In this document: piece by piece, positions 41,764 through 50,018 of the stretch
How the letters are laid out: each line of letters starts with the position of its first letter
Position numbering within the stretch: position 1 is the first letter of the stretch
Origin: Pseudomonadota bacterium
GTDB lineage: Bacteria > Chloroflexota > UBA6077 > JAJPHF01
Direction: 5' to 3'
Length of the DNA stretch: 64,000 nt
NCBI GenBank assembly: GCA_021325365.1
Contig: JAJPHF010000188.1
Span: forward strand, 26,358-90,357
Translations under genes and position numbers: made by a program
The notes under the pieces: model-generated
Databases searched by the model: none
What the model was told of the DNA's origin: nothing
Seen by the model: only the letters and a program-made list of their open reading frames with translations

Positions 41764-42723
41764 TCAGGGCAAGACGCGGCCAGCGAGGTCCCAGCAAGCC
41801 ACGCCCATGCCCATGATAGCTCGATAGAAGGGCTCGTAGACGACCAGCTCGGGGCGCACGTCGCCGATGACGCCGAGCAGGGCGATCCAGGCCCGCAGCT
41901 CGATCTCGCCGTGGTCGAGCAGGTCCGTGGACGTCAGCGCCGCCAACGCGCGCCCGTCTCCGGTCGCCAGCCGTTCCAGGAGCCAGCGGTCAAAGGTCTC
42001 GTCGATCGCGCCGTAGCCGTGGGGCCCTAGGTAGTGGGCCCAGGGATAGCCGCCGGTAAAGTGTGAGAGCCCCCCACTGGCATAGAGGGCGACACGCCCA
42101 ACGCCCGTGTAGGCCCGCACGATCCGACCGAGGACCTGGCCCAGGTAGTAACACCGCGCGGGCGAGGGCGCGGGCACGTGGATGGCGTTGACGAACACCG
42201 GGATCACGGGCACCCGCGCCTCGGGGTCGACGACACGCAGGACCGGGCCGAAGGCGTGGGCGCATAGCAGGTCGTTCGGAAACGAGCGAACCGACGCCAT
42301 GTCGATGTCCGCCTCGACGCACCCGGTCAGGATCGCCTCGGCCAGGTCCGGCCGGGAGCGGTAGTGCGGCCCCTCCGTGTCTCCGCGCCGGCCGACCATG
42401 AAGCCATCGCCCACGTAGATGGCGAGCTGCGGGAGGTTGGCGTCGGTGAAGTTCTCGTTCTGGTCGTCGGCCACCATGATGAGCACGTCGGGCCGCGCGG
42501 CCGCGAGCTTGCGGCGCAGGAAGGCGAAGGCTTCCCGCACGTGGGCGTAGCGGGCGGCGACCACCTCGTCAGTTTCCGGGACGATACCTGGCTGCTCGGG
42601 CGGCTCCACCCCCATGCGCCCAACATAGACGGCCCGGTTGCGGGCGCGGTCCGCATCCCAGCGCGCGGGATCGGTCACGGCGAAGGCGTGCGACGAGGCC
42701 ATCGCCACGGTCCACTGAGCCAT
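41764..42723 (-). CDS. LigB-superfamily extradiol dioxygenase-like protein (second metal His replaced)
   Basis: 319 residues from ATG 42723 (GGGGAGCAGT upstream). LigB landmarks: MASSHAFAV (His), CAHAFGPV (His), YASGGLSHFTGG (His) and HGEIELRAWIALLG (Glu). At the second metal position, where LigB has NDHxxxF, it reads ADDQNENFTD, so the His is Gln/Glu. This may define a separate clade with another metal geometry. It is the second gene of an operon with an MhpC-like hydrolase, as expected for ring cleavage then hydrolysis. No LigA partner is present. Confidence 0.85.
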   Translation of the reverse strand: MAQWTVAMASSHAFAVTDPARWDADRARNRAVYVGRMGVEPPEQPGIVPETDEVVAARYAHVREAFAFLRRKLAAARPDVLIMVADDQNENFTDANLPQLAIYVGDGFMVGRRGDTEGPHYRSRPDLAEAILTGCVEADIDMASVRSFPNDLLCAHAFGPVLRVVDPEARVPVIPVFVNAIHVPAPSPARCYYLGQVLGRIVRAYTGVGRVALYASGGLSHFTGGYPWAHYLGPHGYGAIDETFDRWLLERLATGDGRALAALTSTDLLDHGEIELRAWIALLGVIGDVRPELVVYEPFYRAIMGMGVACWDLAGRVLP

Positions 42724-42951
42724 ACTGCTCCCCGGGTGCTGCCGCGGACGGCGGGCGGGCCTGCCCGTGGCGGTCCAAGCCGCCCGCATCGCGGGCGTGC
42801 GCCTCAAGCCAGGTCGTGCCGGCTCGAGTGCCGGCGTTGCCTCTCGCGCGGTGGAGCAGCCGCCCCGCCCTGCAGCGGGTGCCGCCCGGACCGAGCTCCG
42901 GTGAGTGCTCGCGGGGCCCCGGCCGGGCAGGGCGGGGGACGCCGGGGCCGC

Positions 42952-43854
42952 TTACGTGCCGGCCCCGGCCCCAACCGAGGCCCCGAAGGCCTCCAGGAGC
43001 AAGCGGTTGCACTCCTCGGGCTTGTCGTTCTGCACCTGGTGGCCCGAGCCCTCGACCATGTGGAACGGCACGTTCGGGAACATCTCGTGCATCCCGAGCC
43101 CCAGGGGATCGAGCGGCGCGGACCGATCGTCGCCGCCCCAAATCATGCACCAGGGGATCGTGAGCAGCGGCAGCCGCGCCCGCACGTCGTACACCTGCCG
43201 GTAGCTGGAGTCGCTCGCCATCAGCTTGCGGTACGCGGCGATGGAGTCCATCATCTCGCGGTGGCCCGGCAGGGAGGCCACGGCGAAGCGGCTGTCGATC
43301 AACTCGTCCGTAAGCTTGGCCGGGTCGTTGACGATGATCTGCATGAACCGGCGCAGCGACTCCTTCGTGCCGTCGAAGCGCGGCAGCTCGACCACCCCGC
43401 GCCCGGTATCTCGCAGGCCACACGCCCCCGCGAGCGTCCCCGTGCTGATGAGCGCGACGCGCTGCACGCGGCCCGGGTTGTCGAGCACGTACTTCATGGC
43501 GACGTAGGCGCCCTGCGAGTTACCGCAGATCCGGATGTTGTTCAGGTTCAGCGCATCCACGAAGCCGGCGACGTGCTCGACGTAGGTCTGGAACGAGTAG
43601 TCGACGAGCGGCTTGTCGGTGTGGCCGAACCCGATGAGATCGATGGCGTAGACGTGGTAGTGCTCGGCAAGCACCGGAATGGTGTTCGACCAGCCGCTGG
43701 CGCCGCTCGCCCCCGGGCCGCCGCCGTGGACCAGGACGACAGGCTCGCCCTCGCCGGCGTGCACGTAGTGCGTCTTCACGCCGTACACGGTCTCGCGCAG
43801 CCCCCGCACCGTCGGGACAACCACCCATCCGTCCTGCCATGCTTGCTTGGCCAT
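42952..43854 (-). CDS. alpha/beta hydrolase, MhpC-like C-C hydrolase
   Basis: 300 residues from ATG 43854 with GGGAGGAGAGCGAGGC upstream. Motifs: VHGGGPGASGASGWSN (oxyanion), ICGNSQGAYVA (nucleophile), WGGDDRSAPLDP (acid) and VEGSGHQVQNDKPEE (His). Likely acts on the ring-opened product of the LigB-like enzyme encoded 228 bp downstream. Transcribed from the minus-strand half of the symmetric promoter at 43962-43990. Confidence 0.92.
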   Translation of the reverse strand: MAKQAWQDGWVVVPTVRGLRETVYGVKTHYVHAGEGEPVVLVHGGGPGASGASGWSNTIPVLAEHYHVYAIDLIGFGHTDKPLVDYSFQTYVEHVAGFVDALNLNNIRICGNSQGAYVAMKYVLDNPGRVQRVALISTGTLAGACGLRDTGRGVVELPRFDGTKESLRRFMQIIVNDPAKLTDELIDSRFAVASLPGHREMMDSIAAYRKLMASDSSYRQVYDVRARLPLLTIPWCMIWGGDDRSAPLDPLGLGMHEMFPNVPFHMVEGSGHQVQNDKPEECNRLLLEAFGASVGAGAGT

Positions 43855-43943
43855 GCCTCGCTCTCCTCCCACCCGACGGACGCAGAGTGCCCGTCCCAGA
43901 CGCGTGCGTGGTAACACGCCGAGAGCGCGTGCCTGCATGCTCC

Positions 43944-44030
43944 CTAGTGCCCGGCCACGACACGATAGCGCCGCCCGGGAGCCTTGTCAAGCGCGGTTCC
44001 TTGCTTGACAAGCCCCGCAGTGGGCACTAG
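43944..44030. repeat. two nested inverted repeats framing a bidirectional promoter
   Basis: Outer arms CTAGTGCCC (43944-43952) and GGGCACTAG (44022-44030); inner arms CTTGTCAAGC (43983-43992) and GCTTGACAAG (44003-44012) with a 10-base spacer. The inner arms contain the two divergent -35 elements; the right outer arm overlaps the plus-strand -10. Confidence 0.8.
43962..43990 (-). promoter_or_regulatory. minus half of bidirectional promoter (C-C hydrolase/LigB operon)
   Basis: On the minus strand, TTGACA (43985-43990), a 17-bp spacer and TATCGT (43962-43967), 108 bases before ATG 43854. Confidence 0.7.
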
Positions 44031-44033
44031 CAT
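44005..44033 (+). promoter_or_regulatory. plus half of bidirectional promoter (SBP/ATPase/permease operon)
   Basis: TTGACA (44005-44010), a 17-bp spacer and TAGCAT (44028-44033). The leader to ATG 44291 would be about 250 bases, long enough for a regulatory RNA, though I see no known riboswitch. Confidence 0.7.
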
Positions 44034-44290
44034 AGGCCCATCATCGCCGCGAATGGGCGGCGGCTGGCGGTGAGCCGAGCCGCGCCCGGGCGCGCGAGCC
44101 GCCGCGGGAGCGCCGACCGCTGCGCGCGGCAGTACCGCGCCTGGGCGGGGCACTGCGGGCACACGGGCGCCGCGGCGAGCGAGCGGCTGCGCCAGCCTAG
44201 CTCGGGGATCACCGCCGGAGAGCGGCCAGCCTGCCGCATGCCGGGTGCCCCGATTGGGGACGTCCGCGCCGGCGGAGAGGGGGCCCGCGC

Positions 44291-45499
44291 ATGAACAGCA
44301 GTGGGTGGCCCAGCCCGGCGGCAGCCTTGCTAGCGGCCACTATGTTGGCGCTCGCCGCCTGCACCCCCGCCAGCTCAAGCGCGCCACCGTCGGCGGCCCG
44401 GTCGACCGGCCCGGCGACGAGCCCCAGCAGTGAGCAGCCCGCCACGGGCGGCCAGACCCCCGAGCCCCCGCGCACCTCCTCCAGCTCGGACTGGAGCGCG
44501 GTCGTCGAAGCCGCGCGCCGTGAAGGGGTGGTCCAGTGCGCGTGCCCGCCCCGCCCGGACTACACGAAACTGCTCAAAGACAACTTCGAGCAGGCTAATC
44601 CTGGCATCCGGCTCGACGCGTCGCCGGCCACCCTGCCCGACATCTGGGCGCGCGTCGAGAAGGAGCAGGAGGCGGGCCAGTACCTCTGGGACGTCTACAT
44701 GTTTGGGCCTACTGTCGAGATGTTCGGGCTCAAGAACAAGGGGGGCTTCGACTCGTTCCGCGACTACATGGTGGGCCCGGACGTCGGCGACGAGTCCGTC
44801 TGGGACGGCGGCTGGAACGCCGCGTTCCTCGACAACGAGAAGCGCTACATCTTCGCCTTCTGGCGCAACGTCACGTCCAACATCACCATCAACCGGGACC
44901 TGCTGCCGAGCGCGCAGGTTCACACCCTGGACGACCTGCTCAAGCCCGATTACCGGGGAAAGCTGGTGTGGCAGGACCCGCGTGGGGGCGGGATCGGCGT
45001 GAGCTTCCTGACCGGCGCTTATCATTACCGGGGCCCGGACGTGGTCAAGCAGCTACTTGTCGACCAGCAACCGATGCTCGTACGCGGGAACGTCGAGATG
45101 GCGGAGCAAGTCATTCGCGGCGGCCGGCAGCTCTCGATCGGCGCGCTGAGCGCCGACACGCTGGTGGAGTACCAGCAAGCCGGCATCCCGCTCAAGCTCG
45201 AGGACGTCGACCTCGACGACATCCCCAGCGTGAGCAACTCGGGCCTGGCGCCGGCCATTTTCAAGAACGCCCCGCATCCCAACGCGACGAAAGTCTTCGT
45301 CAACTGGCTGCTGAGCGAGCCCGCACAGGAACTGCTCCAGCGCGAACAGCACAACAACAGCACCCGCAAGGACGTGCCGCCGTCGGACAGCAGCAACAAG
45401 CCCAAGGCGGGCGTCCAGTACTTCCACACCCAAACCGAGGACGCGATGACTCAGGTGACCCCGGCCGCGCAGCGGCTCGCCCGCGAGCTGGTGCCGTAG
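44291..45499 (+). CDS. ABC transporter substrate-binding lipoprotein, AfuA/FbpA-type (extracellular SBP family 1-like)
   Basis: 402 residues from ATG 44291 with GGAGAGGGGG upstream. Lipobox LAAC with C24. Mature part: AARREGVVQCACPPRPDY, IWARVEKEQEAGQYLWDVY, DLLKPDYRGKLVWQDPRGGG, VSNSGLAPAIFKNAPHPNAT and VNWLLSEPAQELLQRE. It is the SBP of the only complete importer in the window, followed by the ATPase and permease genes. It belongs to a subgroup distinct from the CGE/ACG-cysteine SBPs and is closer to that at 53069. Confidence 0.93.
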   Translation: MNSSGWPSPAAALLAATMLALAACTPASSSAPPSAARSTGPATSPSSEQPATGGQTPEPPRTSSSSDWSAVVEAARREGVVQCACPPRPDYTKLLKDNFEQANPGIRLDASPATLPDIWARVEKEQEAGQYLWDVYMFGPTVEMFGLKNKGGFDSFRDYMVGPDVGDESVWDGGWNAAFLDNEKRYIFAFWRNVTSNITINRDLLPSAQVHTLDDLLKPDYRGKLVWQDPRGGGIGVSFLTGAYHYRGPDVVKQLLVDQQPMLVRGNVEMAEQVIRGGRQLSIGALSADTLVEYQQAGIPLKLEDVDLDDIPSVSNSGLAPAIFKNAPHPNATKVFVNWLLSEPAQELLQREQHNNSTRKDVPPSDSSNKPKAGVQYFHTQTEDAMTQVTPAAQRLARELVP

Positions 45500-45547
45500 C
45501 GCCGGCAGGGCCTGTCGCGGCCGCTCCCCGGCCGGACCGGATAGCCT

Positions 45548-45591
45548 CGGTGGGTGCGCAGGTCGGTGCAGCCAGACATACACACCCACCG
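45548..45591. terminator. hairpin between SBP and ATPase genes
   Basis: A 9-bp stem, CGGTGGGTG (45548-45556) with CACCCACCG (45583-45591), and a 26-base loop. It could reduce transcription after the SBP gene so that SBP is made in excess over the transporter. Confidence 0.45.
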
Positions 45592-45615
45592 GTCCCAGGT
45601 GCATAGAGTGAGGCG

Positions 45616-46728
45616 ATGACAGGCACCATCCTACGCCTGAGCGGCGTCAGCAAGGTCTTCGGCAAACGGGTGCAGGCGGTCGCCGACCTGAGCCTGGAGG
45701 TCGAAGAGGGCGAGTTCTTCGGCCTGCTAGGCCCGAGCGGCTGCGGCAAGACGACCACGCTGCGGCTCATCGCGGGCCTCGAGGTGCCGGACGCGGGCGA
45801 GATCGTCTACCAGGACCGAACGGTGGCGTCCCAGCGGACGGGCGTCTGGGTGCCGCCCGAGAAGCGCCAGATGGGCATGGTGTTCCAGTCCTACGCTATC
45901 TGGCCGCACCTGACAGTGTTCGAGAACGTCGCGTATCCCCTCCGAGTTCGTCGGCTGAAGCCCCAGGTCATCCGCGCGAAGGTCAACGCCGTGCTAGAGA
46001 TGCTGGGCCTCGACGGGCTGGGCGACCGCCCGGCGCCCCAGCTCTCGGGCGGTCAGCAGCAGCGCGTGGCGCTGGCGCGGGCGCTGGTCCACGAGCCGCG
46101 CCTGCTGCTGCTGGACGAGCCGTTCAGCAACCTGGACGCGGGCCTGCGGGAGCAGACGCGCATCGAGATGAAGCTCCTCCAGAAGCGGCTGGGCGTGACA
46201 GTGATCCTGGTAACACATGACCAGAGCGAGGCGTTGAGCGTGTGCGACCGCATCGCCGTGCTGCGTGCCGGGCGCTGTGAGCAGGTCGGCCCGCCGCGCG
46301 CGCTCTATACAGGGCCGGCCACTCCCTACGTCCGCGACTTCCTGGGCCGGGTCGCGGTGCTGGATGGCACCGTCGAGGCATGCGATAGCGACGGATGGGT
46401 TGCCGTGCGCCTGCGCGACGGCGACGCCGTGATGATCAGTCGGGCGCTGCCCGACGGCGTGCGGCCTCAGGTGGCCGACAGGGCTACCCTCACGATCCGC
46501 CCCGAGCACCTCCGGCTGAGCGCGCCCAGGAATGGTCATCGCCCGGCCAACACCCTCGCGGGCGAGGTGGAGGCGCTGCTCTTCATGGGGCACCTCACAG
46601 AGGCGCGGGTCAAGCTCCACGCCGGGCCGAGCATCCTTGTCCCGCTGTCCGCGCTCCACGACTTCCAGGAAGGGCAGGCGATCGCCGTCGAGTTCCCGCC
46701 GGAGCATCTGAGGCTATGGCGACCATAA
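45616..46728 (+). CDS. ABC transporter ATP-binding protein, FbpC/PotA-like
   Basis: 370 residues from ATG 45616 (GTGAGGCG upstream). Walker A GPSGCGKTT (residues 39-47), Q-loop MVFQSYAIWPHLTVFENV, signature LSGGQQQRVALARAL, Walker B LLLLDEPFSNLD and switch His in VTHDQSEAL, followed by a C-terminal TOBE domain (LTIRPEHLRLS). It powers the fused permease encoded next. As the only ABC ATPase in the window it may also serve the permease at 50019 (inference). Confidence 0.95.
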   Translation: MTGTILRLSGVSKVFGKRVQAVADLSLEVEEGEFFGLLGPSGCGKTTTLRLIAGLEVPDAGEIVYQDRTVASQRTGVWVPPEKRQMGMVFQSYAIWPHLTVFENVAYPLRVRRLKPQVIRAKVNAVLEMLGLDGLGDRPAPQLSGGQQQRVALARALVHEPRLLLLDEPFSNLDAGLREQTRIEMKLLQKRLGVTVILVTHDQSEALSVCDRIAVLRAGRCEQVGPPRALYTGPATPYVRDFLGRVAVLDGTVEACDSDGWVAVRLRDGDAVMISRALPDGVRPQVADRATLTIRPEHLRLSAPRNGHRPANTLAGEVEALLFMGHLTEARVKLHAGPSILVPLSALHDFQEGQAIAVEFPPEHLRLWRP

Positions 46729-48443
46729 GCCTCGCCGCAGGCGAGCTGATCCCGCGCCGGCTGCGTCGGCTGGAGCTGGGCGTCCTGGCCTGCACGCTTT
46801 TCCTCGGCGTTCTCGCGCTCGTCGTGCTCTATCCGCTCGTGCTCGTGCTCATCGATAGCTTCGAGGTGGCGACGCCACGAGGCGCGACCTACGGCCTGGG
46901 CAACTGGCAGGCCGCGTTCACGGAGCCTGGCCTCACCACGGCGCTCGTGAACACGGTCAAGGTGGCCGTGGTGGTCCAGGCGATCTCGCTGCCGCTCGCC
47001 ATCGTGCTCGCCTGGGTGATCGCGCGTACGGACATGCCCGGCGCCGACCACGTCGAGTTTCTGTTCTGGGTGTCGTTCTTCCTGCCGACGCTGGTGAACA
47101 CCGCCGGGTGGATCCTGCTGGCCGACCCGAACTACGGAGTGCTGAACCAGTTGCTCATGAAGCTACCGTTTTTCGCGAAGGGGCCGCTCAACATCTACTC
47201 CTTCTGGGGCATCGTGTTCGTGCACCTCACCGGGCTGGGCTTCGCCGCCAAGATCATGCTGCTGGTACCCTCTTTCCGGAACGTGGACGCAACGCTGGAA
47301 GAGGCGTCCCGCATGGCAGGCGTTGGGCCGCTCGGGACCCTCGTCCGCATCGTGATCCCAGCCGTCACCCCCGCGATCCTGGTGGTGTTTCTCGCCTCGC
47401 TCATCCGCTCCTTCGAGGCGTTCGAGGTGGAGCTGGTGCTGGGCACCCCGATCCAGTTCTCGGTGTACAGCACAAAGATCTACGGGCTCATCAACCAGTC
47501 GCCGGTCAACTACGGTGGGGCCACGGCGCTCAGCATGATCATCCTGCTGGCGGCCCTGCCCCTCGTGCTGCTCCAGCTTTGGGTCACGCGGCGCCGCAGC
47601 TACACCACGGTCACCGGACACGCAAAAGCGACGCGCGTTGCGCTGCGGCGCTGGCGGTGGCCGGTCGCGGCCGCCGCGTTCCTGCTCGCGCTGCTGTGCA
47701 CGGTCATCCCTGTAAGCTTCATGATGATGGGCAGCCTAATGGGGCTGTTCGGCTACTTCGGGACGCGCGAGACGTGGACGCTCCGCCACTGGCTCACCGT
47801 GCTGGCCGAGCCACGGTTCCTGGGGGCGCTAACCAACACGCTGATCCTCGGCGTAGGTACCGCCGTGGTGGGCGTGCTGCTGTACAGCTTGATGGCCTAC
47901 GTTGCCGTGCGCACGCGGTATGGCGCGCGCTGGGCGTTCGACGTGCTCACGTGGGTACCGTTCACTATCCCCGGCATCATTCTCGGGCTGGCCTATTTGC
48001 TGTTCGTGCTCCAGACCCCAGCGCTGCGCCCCTTCTACGGTAGTACCGCGCTGCTCGTGCTGGTCTCCACCCTATCGGTGATGACGGTGACCATGCAGTT
48101 GCTGAAGAGTAGCATGCTACAACTCAGCTTCGATCTCGAGGAGGCGTCGCGCACCCTGGGCGGAAGCTGGTGGTACACGTTCCGGCGCGTGGTCGTGCCG
48201 CTGGTGATGCCGGCGGTAATGGTAGCCGGCATCATGGCCTTCGCCACGGCGGCGCGGCAGGTCGCCGTCATCGTACCCTTGACGACGAGCCAGACCGAGC
48301 CCCTCGCCGTGCTGCAGCTCGGCTACCTGATGGCCGAGAACCGCTCGGCGGCGTCCGTCGTCGGCACGGTCATCGTGGTGCTCACCATCAGCGCGGCGGC
48401 GCTCGTCCGCTGGCTGGGCGGGCGGGCCGGGGTGCGCACCTAG
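46716..48443 (+). CDS. ABC transporter permease, fused two-domain FbpB-like
   Basis: 575 residues; ATG 46716 lies 13 bp inside the ATPase gene, with GGAG 11 bases before it. About 12 membrane helices in two halves of about 280 residues. Each half has a cytoplasmic EAA loop for the ATPase: EEASRMAGVGPLGTLVRIVI and EEASRTLGGSWWYTFRRVVV. Typical of iron or organic-acid importers where two permease domains are fused. Confidence 0.94.
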   Translation: MATISLAAGELIPRRLRRLELGVLACTLFLGVLALVVLYPLVLVLIDSFEVATPRGATYGLGNWQAAFTEPGLTTALVNTVKVAVVVQAISLPLAIVLAWVIARTDMPGADHVEFLFWVSFFLPTLVNTAGWILLADPNYGVLNQLLMKLPFFAKGPLNIYSFWGIVFVHLTGLGFAAKIMLLVPSFRNVDATLEEASRMAGVGPLGTLVRIVIPAVTPAILVVFLASLIRSFEAFEVELVLGTPIQFSVYSTKIYGLINQSPVNYGGATALSMIILLAALPLVLLQLWVTRRRSYTTVTGHAKATRVALRRWRWPVAAAAFLLALLCTVIPVSFMMMGSLMGLFGYFGTRETWTLRHWLTVLAEPRFLGALTNTLILGVGTAVVGVLLYSLMAYVAVRTRYGARWAFDVLTWVPFTIPGIILGLAYLLFVLQTPALRPFYGSTALLVLVSTLSVMTVTMQLLKSSMLQLSFDLEEASRTLGGSWWYTFRRVVVPLVMPAVMVAGIMAFATAARQVAVIVPLTTSQTEPLAVLQLGYLMAENRSAASVVGTVIVVLTISAAALVRWLGGRAGVRT

Positions 48444-48459
48444 CGGGGGCGGTCCCCGT

Positions 48460-49821
48460 CTAGATCCCCGCCCCTGTTGGCACCGCGCCTTCAGGAGCCG
48501 CGACCGCGACGCCGGCCTCGTCAAGCGCACTCGGGGCCGCGGCCGGCTGGGCGCTGGCCCCATTCCCGTTGCTCTCCGCGGGCCGCCCGTGGTTGTAGCC
48601 GCGTGCGTTCTCCACGGCGAACTTGCGCCAGCGGATGATGTCCTGGTCCCACGCCGACAGTCGCTCGGACCCGAGCTTCGTCTCGCGCAGCACCCGATGG
48701 TCCTGGCCGATGAACAGGGTGTCGTGCGTCACGCAGAAGATCGGGTAGTAGAACGTCCACCAGCGCTTGCTGCCCTTGGTGTGCTTCCCGCTCATGGCGC
48801 ACATGTTGTACAGGTGGTCCCGGTCGATCGGAATGATGAACTGGGTGAAGTACTGGTCCTCGTGCACAGTATGGATCCATGAGGGGAGCCCGTGCAGGAA
48901 CGAGCGCGGCCGGAACCCGGGCACGAAGTTCTCGGTAGGCGAGCGGCGCGGCGGCTTCACTCGCCACCACTTGCGGCGCGGGAATTTGCCGAGCCCGGGG
49001 AACTCCGCCTGATCGGTCCGCACCTCGCCCGGCTTACGGTCATGCGGGGCCTCGAGCACCCGACCATCGTGCTCGATGGAGTCGAAGTAAGGGTCCACCC
49101 CGATGGTGCGGTAGGGGAGCTGGGTGAGCAGAAACTGCGGCGACGCGCGATGCACGTAGGGCGCATGCAGCCCGTCGATGAAGTTGTCGAACAAGAGGCA
49201 CCAGTTGGTGCGCCAGACCGGGGTGAAGTGAATGAAGTTGTGGACGCCCGGCACCGTCATCGCCACCGGCAGGTCTTCCTCCACCGGCACCGGATCTCTG
49301 TCGCCGATCCACACCCACACGACTCCCAGGCGCTCCTCGACGGGGTAGGCTTTCGTCCGCACCCGGCCGACCATCCGCGAGCCCGGTCCCTCTTGGATGC
49401 AGGCGCGGAGGTTGCCTTGCCCATCGAACGTCCAGCCATGATAGGGGCAACTGATGGTGCCGGAGCCGGGGAATCGGACGTGCCCGCCCGCCAGACTCGC
49501 CCCTCGGTGCGGGCAGCGGTCGGCGAGCGCGTGCGGAGCGCCCGCATCGCGCCAAAACACGATGTCCTCGCCGAGCAGCCGCCGCTTCTGTGGGCGGCTC
49601 GTGAGGTGGCGGGAGAGCATGACGGGATACCAGTAGTTGCGGAAACCGGTCTCGGGTAGCCGCCACTTCCGGTAGTAGGCGGCCTCCTCCGCGCTCAGTG
49701 GGGCCCCAGGCGGGCGGCCGTTGATCTCGCCCGCGAACAGCGCCTCGTGGCTGCCGCCCTGCGTGAGGAGCGTGGTCACCTCGTTGCGCCACAGCCGACG
49801 GAGACCCCGTGCGATGGTCAT
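48460..49821 (-). CDS. Rieske oxygenase alpha subunit, vanillate-demethylase-like
   Basis: 453 residues from ATG 49821 (AAAGGGG upstream). An N-terminal arm of about 50 residues precedes FRNYWYPVMLSRHL. Rieske ligands C103/H105 (CPHRG) and C125/H128 (CPYHGW). Iron site D216, H219, H224 in DNFIDGLHAPYVHR. The core fits O-demethylases and oxidative dehalogenases better than ring dioxygenases, but the substrate is unknown. The C-terminal 45 residues are low complexity. Single gene with its own strong promoter. Confidence 0.93.
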   Translation of the reverse strand: MTIARGLRRLWRNEVTTLLTQGGSHEALFAGEINGRPPGAPLSAEEAAYYRKWRLPETGFRNYWYPVMLSRHLTSRPQKRRLLGEDIVFWRDAGAPHALADRCPHRGASLAGGHVRFPGSGTISCPYHGWTFDGQGNLRACIQEGPGSRMVGRVRTKAYPVEERLGVVWVWIGDRDPVPVEEDLPVAMTVPGVHNFIHFTPVWRTNWCLLFDNFIDGLHAPYVHRASPQFLLTQLPYRTIGVDPYFDSIEHDGRVLEAPHDRKPGEVRTDQAEFPGLGKFPRRKWWRVKPPRRSPTENFVPGFRPRSFLHGLPSWIHTVHEDQYFTQFIIPIDRDHLYNMCAMSGKHTKGSKRWWTFYYPIFCVTHDTLFIGQDHRVLRETKLGSERLSAWDQDIIRWRKFAVENARGYNHGRPAESNGNGASAQPAAAPSALDEAGVAVAAPEGAVPTGAGI

Positions 49822-49907
49822 GGTCGCGCCCCTTTCTCTGTACCACGCCAAGCCCACCGGGGCTAGCTCCCATCTCGGCCGCTCGGTCCCCGCCGGGATT
49901 GGACCTA

Positions 49908-49936
49908 ATCCTAGGCGCATCGGTCGCGCCTGTCAA
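49908..49936 (-). promoter_or_regulatory. strong sigma-70-type promoter for the Rieske gene at 49821
   Basis: On the minus strand, TTGACA (49931-49936), a 17-bp spacer and TAGGAT (49908-49913), 86 bases before the ATG. Confidence 0.7.
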
Positions 49937-50018
49937 GCGGTCGTCAGGCCACGAGCCTCCAGCCCGCCGCGTCGCCTGTGCTTCTTCGTCTGCGGCTGAG
50001 GAGGGGGAATGAGCCGGC

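Noticed and set aside
43944..44030. Inverted repeats as a miniature mobile element
   Set aside because: No target-site duplication, and the inner arms coincide exactly with two promoter -35 boxes, which explains them better.
44027..44239. Small minus-strand frame with a C-x2-C-x5-C pattern
   Set aside because: It overlaps the promoter region, has no ribosome site and its composition matches random GC-rich DNA.
46395..48443. 682-residue permease frame
   Set aside because: The first 107 residues are a non-hydrophobic shadow of the ATPase gene; ATG 46716 fits the membrane protein.
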